DNA of 64,000 nt from Klebsiella pneumoniae. Lineage in GTDB: Bacteria; Pseudomonadota; Gammaproteobacteria; Enterobacterales; Enterobacteriaceae. This document shows, one piece after another, positions 1 through 7,533 of the stretch. The translations under genes and the position numbers were made by a program. The stretch is from positions 4,724,295 to 4,788,294 of the forward strand of contig NZ_KN046818.1 in the NCBI RefSeq assembly GCF_000742135.1, written 5' to 3'. The first letter of the stretch is position 1. The number at the start of each line of letters is the position of its first letter. The notes below the pieces were generated by a model. That model searched no databases and had not been told where the DNA came from. It worked only from the letters and a program-made list of their open reading frames with translations.

Positions 1-515
1 GCCTGATAGCGCGTCAGAACCTCCATCGCCCCCTTCATCGCGGCGTAGGCCGCATAGCCCGGCAGGGCAAAGCGCGCCAGGCCGCTGGAGACATTGAGGA
101 TACGCCCCCCATCCTGCAGGAGAGGCAGTAGACGCTGGGTCAGGAAAAACGGCCCTTTGAACTGGATATTCATCAGCTCGTCAAACTGCGCTTCGCTGGT
201 CTCGGCGAAGGGCGCGTTGAGTCCGATCCCGGCATTGTTCAGTAAATAATCAAAGGTTGTGCGTCCCCACTTCTGCGCCAGCACCTGCGCCACCTCGCTG
301 GCGAATGCGTCAAATGTTGTGGAATCGCCGACGTTCAGCGCTAATGCTGCCGCTTTGACCCCTTTTTGCTCTATTTCCGCCACCACGTCGAGGGCCGCCT
401 GGCGGTTGCTGTGATAGGTCAAAAGAATATCGGTTCCCTTTGCCGCCAGCTTCAACGCGGCGTTTTTACCCAGACCGCGGCTGCCGCCGGTCACTAAAGC
501 GATACGTTGTGTCAT
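1..515 (-). CDS. SDR family NAD(P)-dependent oxidoreductase (3' part outside the window)
   Basis: Reading leftward from an ATG at 515, the first 171 residues are visible. They form a classical short-chain dehydrogenase: the nucleotide-binding TGxxxGxG motif lies at residues 9-16, the NNAG motif at 93-96, a serine pair at 143-144 and the catalytic YxxxK at 157-161. The C-terminus and the substrate loop are cut off by the window edge, so the substrate cannot be guessed. The gene is divergent from the LysR gene at 635 with a 119-bp gap, an arrangement in which the LysR protein often controls its neighbour. E. coli has yhjB, not an SDR gene, beside yhjC. Confidence 0.9.
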   Translation of the reverse strand, partial: MTQRIALVTGGSRGLGKNAALKLAAKGTDILLTYHSNRQAALDVVAEIEQKGVKAAALALNVGDSTTFDAFASEVAQVLAQKWGRTTFDYLLNNAGIGLNAPFAETSEAQFDELMNIQFKGPFFLTQRLLPLLQDGGRILNVSSGLARFALPGYAAYAAMKGAMEVLTRYQ

Positions 516-550
516 CAGAAGACCCCTTTCAGGTTGCGTTGTGATTGTGT

Positions 551-591
551 TGTAGCTTATTAACTGCTCATGCAACAATAAATACGCTACA
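551..591. promoter_or_regulatory. Inverted repeat in the SDR/yhjC divergent intergenic region
   Basis: TGTAGC at 551-556 and GCTACA at 586-591 form an inverted repeat in an AT-rich stretch between two divergent starts. It could be part of a LysR-type operator, but the arms are short and widely spaced, so this is only a candidate. Confidence 0.25.
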
Positions 592-634
592 TTGCGTTTT
601 ACTGTTTCATTAACAACAACAATAGGCGATCGGC

Positions 635-1534
635 ATGGATAAAATTCATGCAATGCAGTTATTCATTCGCGTAGCGGATCTGGAGAGCTTCTCCCGCGCC
701 GCCGAGACCCTGGCGCTACCTAAGGGTAGCGTCTCGCGACAGATTCAGGCCCTGGAAAGCCATCTTGGCGTGCGGCTCCTGCACCGCACCACCCGCCGGG
801 TCCAGCTCACCCAGGATGGGATGGTCTACTACGAGCGGGCGAAAGATCTGCTGAGCAACCTCGACGAACTGGATGGCATGTTCCAGCACGATCCGGCGAG
901 CATCAGCGGCCGGCTGCGGGTAGATATGCCGGTCGGTTTTGCTAAAAAAATGGTGATCCCGCATCTGCCGACTTTTTTACAGCAGTATCCGGGCATCGAA
1001 CTGGAGCTGAGCAGCAGCGATCGGCTGGTGGACGTGATCCGCGAGGGGTTTGACTGCGTGGTGCGCGTCGGCGCGCTCAAAGACTCAGGGCTGATTGCCC
1101 GGCCGCTGGGCAAGCTGACGCAAATTAACTGCGCCAGCCCGGACTATCTGGCGCGTTTTGGCTATCCGCAATCCCTGGAGGATCTGGCGGATCATGCCCT
1201 GATCCACTACGCCAGCACCCTCGGGGTCCGTCCCCCCGGCTTTGAGGTAATGATCGACGGCGCGGTGCGCTGGGTAAAAACCGGCGGCATATTGACGGTC
1301 AACAGTACGGAAACCTATCAGGCAGCCTGTATCGCCGGGCTGGGGATTATTCAGGTGCCACGCACCGGCGTGCGCGAGGCGTTACGCGCCGGCGACCTGA
1401 TTGAGATCCTGCCCCAGTACCGCGCCGAGCCGCTGCCGGTCTCGCTGATCTACCCGCACCGGCGCAATCTCTCCCGCCGGGTAAATCTGTTTATGGAGTG
1501 GCTGGGCGGACTGATGAAAGCGTATGTCGATTGA
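635..1534 (+). CDS. yhjC: LysR-family transcriptional regulator YhjC (RcdB)
   Basis: The 299-residue protein has the LysR layout: an N-terminal winged helix-turn-helix (about residues 1-60, including SFSRAAETLALPKGSVSRQI) followed by a periplasmic-binding-protein-like effector domain from about residue 90. The length and sequence agree with E. coli YhjC (RcdB) as I remember it, and the downstream order yhjD-yhjE-yhjG is the same. The effector is unknown. The gene reads away from an SDR gene, which makes that gene the obvious first candidate target, besides autoregulation. The ATG at 635 starts the conserved MDKIHAMQLF. Confidence 0.9.
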   Translation: MDKIHAMQLFIRVADLESFSRAAETLALPKGSVSRQIQALESHLGVRLLHRTTRRVQLTQDGMVYYERAKDLLSNLDELDGMFQHDPASISGRLRVDMPVGFAKKMVIPHLPTFLQQYPGIELELSSSDRLVDVIREGFDCVVRVGALKDSGLIARPLGKLTQINCASPDYLARFGYPQSLEDLADHALIHYASTLGVRPPGFEVMIDGAVRWVKTGGILTVNSTETYQAACIAGLGIIQVPRTGVREALRAGDLIEILPQYRAEPLPVSLIYPHRRNLSRRVNLFMEWLGGLMKAYVD

Positions 1535-1640
1535 GCGGCGCGGCCGGAAAACGGGCGGCGGGGAGAGGCATTCCTGCAGGATACGGCATTTAAGGTATAC
1601 TTTTTGCTGAATCTCGCTGTAAAAAAGGAAGAAATTACGT

Positions 1641-2672
1641 ATGACGCCGGAAAACGACGATCGACGCCCGCCACAGGAACCGGATACGCAGCCGGAGAAA
1701 AGCAAAAGCACGCTCGAGGCCCTTAATGACACCGCCGTCGGGCAAAAAGCCAGCCAGGCGCTGAAGACCGTCACCGGAACGGCGGCCAAAGTGCAGCGCA
1801 ACCCGGTGATCGCCCATTTGCTGCGCGCCGCAGAGCGCTTCAATGACCGGCTCGGCAATCAGTTTGGGGCGGCTATCACCTATTTCTCGTTCCTGTCGAT
1901 GATCCCGATCCTGATGGTCTCCTTTGCCGCCGCCGGCTTCGTGCTGGCCTGGCACCCGACCCTGCTGCAGGACATTTTCGACAAAATTCTGCAAAACGTC
2001 AGCGACCCAACGCTGGCGGCAACGTTGAAAAACACCATCAACACCGCGGTGCAACAGCGCACCGCCGTCGGTCTGGTCGGCCTGCTGGTCGCCCTTTATT
2101 CCGGTATTAACTGGATGGGCAACCTGCGCGAAGCGATCCGCGCTCAATCGCGCGACGTCTGGGAGCGCCGGCCGCAGGACGAGGAGAAAATCTGGGTAAA
2201 GTACTTCCGCGATCTTATCTCGCTGATCGGTCTGCTGGTGGCGCTGATTATTACGCTGTCGATCACCTCCGTCGCCGGCTCCGCCCAGCAGATGATTATC
2301 TCCGCGCTGTATCTCGACAACATTGAATGGCTGAAACCCGCCTGGCGGCTAATCGGCCTCGCCATCTCGATTTTTGCCAACTATCTGCTCTTTTTCTGGA
2401 TTTTCTGGCGCCTGCCGCGCCATCGTCCGCGGCGCAAGGCCCTGTTTCGCGGCACGCTTATCGCGGCGATTGGCTTTGAAATCATAAAAATCGTCATGAC
2501 CTGGACGCTGCCGGCGCTGGTGAAATCCCCCTCCGGGGCGGCGTTCGGATCGGTGCTGGGGCTGATGGCCTTTTTCTATTTCTTCGCCCGCCTGACGCTA
2601 TTCTGCGCCGCATGGATCGCCACCGCGGAGTATAAAGACGACCGGCGGATGCCGGGCAAAACCCACCGCTGA
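1641..2672 (+). CDS. yhjD: Inner membrane protein YhjD (YihY/BrkB family)
   Basis: The 343-residue protein begins with a hydrophilic, lysine-rich segment of about 55 residues. It continues as a polytopic membrane protein with about six hydrophobic segments and the YihY/BrkB signature region (NQFGAAITYFSFLSMIPILM at about residues 74-93). In E. coli a yhjD point mutation permits growth without Kdo on lipid A, so a role linked to lipid A or lysophospholipid movement has been proposed; the exact substrate is unsettled. A purine-rich Shine-Dalgarno (aaaaaaggaagaa) precedes the ATG. The gene is separate from yhjC by about 100 bp and ends before a hairpin at 2680-2713. Confidence 0.9.
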   Translation: MTPENDDRRPPQEPDTQPEKSKSTLEALNDTAVGQKASQALKTVTGTAAKVQRNPVIAHLLRAAERFNDRLGNQFGAAITYFSFLSMIPILMVSFAAAGFVLAWHPTLLQDIFDKILQNVSDPTLAATLKNTINTAVQQRTAVGLVGLLVALYSGINWMGNLREAIRAQSRDVWERRPQDEEKIWVKYFRDLISLIGLLVALIITLSITSVAGSAQQMIISALYLDNIEWLKPAWRLIGLAISIFANYLLFFWIFWRLPRHRPRRKALFRGTLIAAIGFEIIKIVMTWTLPALVKSPSGAAFGSVLGLMAFFYFFARLTLFCAAWIATAEYKDDRRMPGKTHR

Positions 2673-2679
2673 GGTATTG

Positions 2680-2713
2680 CGAGGATGAATAAAAGAGGCA
2701 AAATTCATCCTCG
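2680..2713 (+). terminator. Hairpin after yhjD
   Basis: CGAGGATGAAT (2680-2690) pairs exactly with ATTCATCCTCG (2703-2713) across a 12-nt loop, starting 7 bases after the yhjD stop codon. No U-tract follows, so it may act as a weak terminator or an mRNA 3'-end stabiliser. Confidence 0.5.
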
Positions 2714-2894
2714 CGCTTGATTTCAGCAGATAAATCCAGCATGTAACTTTTATTTAACTCAAAACTGGTTTTATTCTCTATCTTTTTAATTGTGTGAAGC
2801 ATTTCATAGAACTATTTTTACTGGTGTAAAAATTATCCGCTTTTTGCCTCTTTTTTGCCCATTTTCCGCGTTTGTTACAGATTGAAATGTCCCT

Positions 2895-2960
2895 GTGGCT
2901 GTGGCTATATGGCTTTTCGTTCGCGCAAAAATAAGAAAGATCTATGCAAGCCACAGCCAC
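2895..2960 (+). promoter_or_regulatory. 12-bp inverted repeat spanning the yhjE start codon
   Basis: GTGGCTGTGGCT (2895-2906) in the yhjE leader is the exact complement of AGCCACAGCCAC (2949-2960), which is codons 2-6 of yhjE. In RNA this would put the Shine-Dalgarno and AUG in a 42-nt loop with the 3' arm inside the coding region. The pairing is seen directly; a role in translational control is inference. Confidence 0.4.
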
Positions 2961-4266
2961 CACTCTCGAAAACACGCAGGAAACCGCCCCGGTCAACTCA
3001 CGCAACAAGGTTGTTGTCGCCTCGCTCATTGGCACCGCCATTGAGTTTTTCGACTTCTACATCTATGCCACCGCCGCGGTCATCGTCTTCCCGCATATCT
3101 TTTTCCCGCAGGGCGATGCCGCTGCGGCCACCCTACAGTCGCTGGCCACCTTCGCCATCGCCTTCGTCGCCCGGCCGATCGGCTCCGCGCTGTTTGGCCA
3201 CTTCGGCGATCGCGTCGGCCGGAAGGTCACCCTCGTGGCCTCGCTGTTAACCATGGGGATCTCCACCGTGGTGATCGGCCTGCTGCCCGGCTATGAAAGC
3301 ATTGGCATTGTCGCGCCGATGCTGCTGGCGCTGGCGCGTTTCGGTCAGGGCCTTGGCCTCGGCGGGGAATGGGGCGGCGCAGCGCTGCTGGCTACGGAAA
3401 ACGCCCCGGCGCGCAAGCGCGCCCTGTACGGCTCCTTCCCACAGCTGGGCGCGCCGATCGGCTTCTTCTTCGCCAACGGCACCTTCCTGCTGCTCTCCTG
3501 GCTGCTGACCGACCAGCAGTTTATGGAGTGGGGCTGGCGCGTGCCGTTTATCTTCTCCGCGGTGCTGGTGATCATCGGTCTGTATGTTCGCGTCTCGCTG
3601 CATGAGACCCCGGTCTTCGCCAAAGTAGCGGCGGCGAAAAAACAGGTCAAAATCCCGCTGGGTACCCTGTTGACCAAACACGTCCGGGTGACGGTGCTGG
3701 GTACCTTCATCATGCTGGCCACCTATACCCTGTTCTACATCATGACCGTCTACTCGATGACCTTCAGCACCGGCGCGGCGCCGAATGGCCTGGGTCTGCC
3801 GCGTAACGAAGTGCTGTGGATGCTGATGATGGCGGTGATTGGCTTTGGCGTAATGGTGCCTGTCGCCGGCCTGCTGGCGGACGCTTTTGGTCGTCGCAAG
3901 AGCATGATTATCATCACCACGATGATTATTTTGTTCGCCCTGTTCGCCTTTAAACCGCTGCTGGGCTCCGGCAATCCGCTGCTGGTCTTCGCCTTCCTGC
4001 TGCTGGGCTTAAGCCTGATGGGACTGACCTTTGGCCCGATGGGCGCGCTGCTCCCGGAGCTGTTCCCGACGGAAGTGCGCTACACCGGCGCGTCGTTCTC
4101 CTATAACGTGTCGTCGATCCTCGGCGCTTCGGTCGCGCCGTACATTGCCGCCTGGCTGCAGGGTAACTACGGTCTCGCGGCGGTCGGCACCTATCTGGCG
4201 GCGATGGCGGCGCTGACGCTGATCGCCCTGCTGCTGACCCACGAGACCCGCCACCAGTCGTTGTGA
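2944..4266 (+). CDS. yhjE: MFS transporter YhjE (metabolite:H+ symporter family)
   Basis: The 440-residue protein has 12 predicted membrane segments and the MHS-type loop 2-3 motif GHFGDRVGRK at about residues 81-90. A second, degenerate copy (DAFGRRK) lies between helices 8 and 9. The N-terminal half carries the family's GRFGQGLGLGGEWGG-like stretch on helix 4. Relatives include the proline/betaine and alpha-ketoglutarate transporters, so an organic acid or zwitterion is likely, but the substrate cannot be read from sequence. The ATG at 2944 fits the E. coli length. The gene converges on yhjG with a strong hairpin in the 37-bp gap. Confidence 0.9.
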   Translation: MQATATTLENTQETAPVNSRNKVVVASLIGTAIEFFDFYIYATAAVIVFPHIFFPQGDAAAATLQSLATFAIAFVARPIGSALFGHFGDRVGRKVTLVASLLTMGISTVVIGLLPGYESIGIVAPMLLALARFGQGLGLGGEWGGAALLATENAPARKRALYGSFPQLGAPIGFFFANGTFLLLSWLLTDQQFMEWGWRVPFIFSAVLVIIGLYVRVSLHETPVFAKVAAAKKQVKIPLGTLLTKHVRVTVLGTFIMLATYTLFYIMTVYSMTFSTGAAPNGLGLPRNEVLWMLMMAVIGFGVMVPVAGLLADAFGRRKSMIIITTMIILFALFAFKPLLGSGNPLLVFAFLLLGLSLMGLTFGPMGALLPELFPTEVRYTGASFSYNVSSILGASVAPYIAAWLQGNYGLAAVGTYLAAMAALTLIALLLTHETRHQSL

Positions 4267-4272
4267 TCCTTC

Positions 4273-4297
4273 GCCCTGACGCCCCCGGCGTCAGGGC
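4273..4297. terminator. Bidirectional terminator between yhjE and yhjG
   Basis: GCCCTGACGCC (4273-4283) and GGCGTCAGGGC (4287-4297) make an 11-bp stem with a CCC loop, between the convergent stops of yhjE and yhjG. A pyrimidine-rich tract follows on the plus strand. Confidence 0.8.
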
Positions 4298-4303
4298 TCT
4301 CCT

Positions 4304-6355
4304 CTACTTTTTCATCTGCGACAAAATGGTCCGACACTGGTTGCTATCGCCCTCCGCCGGGGAGATCAGCGCCAGCAGCGCGGCGGCCGGCGTCACCAGG
4401 GTTGCCAGCGCCGCCGCTACCGCGCCGCGGACAATCAGCGGCCCGGCCTTCACCCCCGCCTGCGGCGATTTAAAGGTGCCCCGGACATACAGCGGGGAAC
4501 GCAGGGTGATCACCCGAAAGCCTTTGCTTTCCGGATCGATGGTCAGGTCCAGCTGCTCGGAGGCGAAGCTGGCGGTCCCGGTCACATTGATTAGCGCGTT
4601 TTCTGTATCGAAGGCAAAAATCTGCGGCCGGGCGACGCCGTTGGTTACGTCGATATTGGCCGCAGCGCAGTTTACCCGAACCTCCTCATCGCCAAAAATC
4701 TGGCCGATCAGGTAGTTACCGACGTTAAGACCGAGGATTTCCATCAGGTTGCGACTGATCAGTCCGTCGTTCATCAGCAGCTTCAGGTTACCGTTGCTGT
4801 TGCCGAGCAGGGCCGCCACCGAGTTGCCGCTGCCGCGCAGCTGGACGTCGCCATTCATCTCGCCGAGGGTTTTCTGCATCATCTCGACGTTTGGCATCAG
4901 CGCCTTCAGCTTCAGGCGTCGCGCCTGCAGATTGGCCTCACCCTGCAGCGGCTTTTTATCGCCCTGCAGGTGTACGCTGCCGGCAATCGACCCGTTGGCC
5001 AGGCCAAAGCGCACCGGCTGCAGGCGCAGGTCACCATCCTCCAGAATCACATGGGTCGACAGATCGCTGATCGGCAGGGTACCGCCGTGCTCAATTCTCC
5101 GGCCCTTAAAGCGCACATCGGCATCCATCACCTGCCACTTGTCGGTTTCAAAGCGGTCCGCCGGCAGCACTTTACCCGCCGGCTGCGGCCGGTCACCCGC
5201 CTGGCGCGAAGCGCTTTTCTTCGTCCCTTTGCCGGAATCGACGCCGATTAATGGCCCGAGGTCCGCCAGACGCAGCTGCTTCGACTCCATATCGCCGCTG
5301 AGTTTCGGCCGCGGCTTGCCGGTGGTGTAGGTCAGGGAGCCATGAATGTCGCTATCGCCGATTCGGCCGTTAAAATTCTGATAGTTAAAGCGCATGCGGT
5401 TTTTTTGCGTAAAGTCGGCGCGCAGGCGGCCGTCGGTGGAGAATGACGGCGTCTCCGGCAGCAGCACGCCGGTCAGGTCATAGAGATCGCGCAGCGAGTC
5501 GCCGGCGAATTTTAGCCGCAGGTCAATGCCGCCGACGTTGAGCGGGTCGCTGACCGTGCCGCTGAACGCTACCCGGGTGTTACCGGAGTGGAAGTCGCCC
5601 TGCAATGGGAAGGGGGCGCTTGCGCTGCGCAGGGCCAGCATGCCGCCGATTTTCCCGTTGCCGGTGACCGGCTGGCCCTTGTAGCGGCCCTTCAGCGACA
5701 GACCAAAGACATAGTCGCCTGGTTTCGCCGCGCTATGGCTATCTTTTGTGCCGGTCACTTCGCTGAACGGCAGCGGTTTGCCTAGGGGATCGACGAGGAT
5801 GGTGATATCGCTGCGGGTGATCTTGTCGTCAATGGCGATAGTCCCGCGATCAAAGAGAATATTATCGAGGCGAAAGGACCAGCTGGAGGGCGCGCTGTCG
5901 CCCGGAGTACGCTTATCGCCCGCCAGCTGAAAGGTCCAGTTATTGTTGTCTTCCGCCAGGCGGATCAACCGTACGTCGGGCTGCTCCAGCTTGATCCACG
6001 GCAGGTACACCGTTTTGCTCAGCAGCGCCAGCGGGGCAAGGGTCGCCTCCACCCGCGGCAGATGGATCATGGTCACCTGGGGAATGGCCGGCGGGTTGCC
6101 CAGCACGATATCCTCCGCGTGTACGTGGGGCCACGGGATCCAGCTGCGCCAGCCGCGCTCGTCCGGCTGCCGCTCCCAGACCACGCCGAGATCGCCGCGG
6201 ATGGCGAACGGGCGGTTAAGTTCGGCGGACACTTTCTGATTGATCGTCGGCTTCAGCCGGTTCCAGTCAAAGGTGGCCAGCACGATAAAGAAAAGAACGA
6301 TCAGCAATAGTATCGTTCCTGTGATGATAACCAACGTTTTACGGGTTCTGCTCAT
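4304..6355 (-). CDS. yhjG: AsmA-family inner-membrane-anchored protein YhjG
   Basis: The 683-residue protein starts with a single uncleaved membrane anchor (about residues 8-28). The rest is a long periplasmic beta-rich region typical of AsmA/TamB-like bridge proteins, with the conserved AsmA C-terminal block. Family members are thought to carry phospholipid between the inner and outer membranes; YhjG is one of the several AsmA-like paralogues of enterobacteria and its own role is not settled. Length matches E. coli YhjG. The gene is divergent from kdgK. In E. coli pdeH (yhjH) sits between these two genes; here only about 195 bp of non-coding DNA is present. Confidence 0.9.
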   Translation of the reverse strand: MSRTRKTLVIITGTILLLIVLFFIVLATFDWNRLKPTINQKVSAELNRPFAIRGDLGVVWERQPDERGWRSWIPWPHVHAEDIVLGNPPAIPQVTMIHLPRVEATLAPLALLSKTVYLPWIKLEQPDVRLIRLAEDNNNWTFQLAGDKRTPGDSAPSSWSFRLDNILFDRGTIAIDDKITRSDITILVDPLGKPLPFSEVTGTKDSHSAAKPGDYVFGLSLKGRYKGQPVTGNGKIGGMLALRSASAPFPLQGDFHSGNTRVAFSGTVSDPLNVGGIDLRLKFAGDSLRDLYDLTGVLLPETPSFSTDGRLRADFTQKNRMRFNYQNFNGRIGDSDIHGSLTYTTGKPRPKLSGDMESKQLRLADLGPLIGVDSGKGTKKSASRQAGDRPQPAGKVLPADRFETDKWQVMDADVRFKGRRIEHGGTLPISDLSTHVILEDGDLRLQPVRFGLANGSIAGSVHLQGDKKPLQGEANLQARRLKLKALMPNVEMMQKTLGEMNGDVQLRGSGNSVAALLGNSNGNLKLLMNDGLISRNLMEILGLNVGNYLIGQIFGDEEVRVNCAAANIDVTNGVARPQIFAFDTENALINVTGTASFASEQLDLTIDPESKGFRVITLRSPLYVRGTFKSPQAGVKAGPLIVRGAVAAALATLVTPAAALLALISPAEGDSNQCRTILSQMKK

Positions 6356-6465
6356 CCCTACTCCGCTCCTTTTGCATCACGTCAGTCCTGAATATAGTCA
6401 AAAAGCGGCGTTTATCCTGGAAATGCGCTTTTCGTCACATTACGCGCGTCAGGTCAAAAAAATAA

Positions 6466-6480
6466 TGGAACGATGTTTTA
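6466..6480 (+). promoter_or_regulatory. Likely KdgR operator upstream of kdgK
   Basis: TGGAACGATGTTTTA agrees at 11 of 15 positions with the KdgR core as I remember it (TGAAACATTGTTTCA) and is embedded in A/T-rich flanks, as in known sites. It lies about 70 bp upstream of kdgK, a classic KdgR regulon member. Assignment rests on motif and target gene; binding is not shown. Confidence 0.55.
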
Positions 6481-6549
6481 ATATGATTGACCAGCAAAAC
6501 AGCGCAGCGCACACTAGCGCTTATATCGATTCCATTGCAGGTTCTGGCT

Positions 6550-7479
6550 ATGTCTAAAAAAATTGCCGTTATTGGCGAATGCATGATTGAGCTGTCAGAG
6601 AAAAACGGGGCCGTTAACCGCGGCTTTGGCGGCGATACCTTAAACACCTCGGTCTATATCGCGCGGCAGACAGATGCCAGCGCATTGAGCGTCCACTACG
6701 TCACCGCCCTGGGAACCGATGCGTTCAGCCAGCAGATGCTCGACAGCTGGCAACAGGAAAACGTCAACACCGATCTTATCCAGCGGATGGCCGACCGCCT
6801 GCCGGGACTGTATTACATTGAAACCGATGACACCGGCGAGCGCACCTTCTACTACTGGCGCAACGAGGCGGCGGCAAAGTTCTGGCTGGAGAGCGATCGC
6901 GCGGCGGCGATTTGCGAAGAGCTGGCCACTTTCGACTATCTCTATCTGAGCGGCATCAGTCTCGCCATTCTCAGCCCGGCCAGCCGCGACAAGCTGTTCA
7001 CGCTGCTGCGTGAGTGCCGCGCCAACGGTGGCAAGGTGATCTTCGACAACAACTATCGTCCGCGCCTGTGGGCCAGCCAGGCGGAAACGCAGCAGGTCTA
7101 TCAGGAGATGCTCGCCTGCACCGATATCGCGTTTCTGACCCTCGATGATGAAGACGCGCTGTGGGGAGAAAAACCGGTTGCTGAGGTGATCGCCCGCACC
7201 CATGCCGCCGGCGTGGAAGAGGTGGTGGTGAAGCGCGGCGCGGATGCCTGCCTGGTCTCGGTTAGCGGGCAACCGCTGCGGGAAGTGCCGGCCGTCAGGC
7301 TGGCCAAAGAGAAGGTGGTGGATACCACCGCCGCCGGAGACTCCTTCAGCGCCGGCTACCTGGCCGTTCGCCTGACCGGCGGCGATGCCGAATCCGCCGC
7401 CAGACGCGGACACCTGACCGCCAGCACGGTGATCCAGTATCGCGGGGCGATCATCCCGCGGGAAGCGATGCCGCAGTAA
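6550..7479 (+). CDS. kdgK: 2-dehydro-3-deoxygluconokinase (KDG kinase)
   Basis: This PfkB/ribokinase-family kinase phosphorylates 2-keto-3-deoxygluconate to KDPG in pectin and uronate breakdown, feeding the Entner-Doudoroff aldolase. The 309-residue protein has the N-terminal GGDTLNTSVYIAR substrate region, the YYWRNEAAAKFW segment, and the C-terminal ATP and catalytic motif DTTAAGDSFSAG with base Asp264. An in-frame ATG lies 63 bases upstream, but the start at 6550 gives the conserved MSKKIAVIGECMIEL and the E. coli length. A KdgR-like site precedes the gene. It converges on yhjJ across a hairpin. Confidence 0.95.
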   Translation: MSKKIAVIGECMIELSEKNGAVNRGFGGDTLNTSVYIARQTDASALSVHYVTALGTDAFSQQMLDSWQQENVNTDLIQRMADRLPGLYYIETDDTGERTFYYWRNEAAAKFWLESDRAAAICEELATFDYLYLSGISLAILSPASRDKLFTLLRECRANGGKVIFDNNYRPRLWASQAETQQVYQEMLACTDIAFLTLDDEDALWGEKPVAEVIARTHAAGVEEVVVKRGADACLVSVSGQPLREVPAVRLAKEKVVDTTAAGDSFSAGYLAVRLTGGDAESAARRGHLTASTVIQYRGAIIPREAMPQ

Positions 7480-7495
7480 TTCTCCGCACAAAGCG

Positions 7496-7525
7496 CTCTC
7501 CGGCCGCCGCTGGCGCGCCGGAGAG
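7496..7525. terminator. Bidirectional terminator between kdgK and yhjJ
   Basis: CTCTCCGGC (7496-7504) pairs with GCCGGAGAG (7517-7525) in the 54-bp gap between two convergent genes. There is no strong U-tract. Confidence 0.65.
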
Positions 7526-7533
7526 GCGTTAGG

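Noticed and set aside
6487-6549. Longer N-terminus for KdgK
   Set aside because: The extra 21 residues lie in the promoter region and are not part of the conserved protein.
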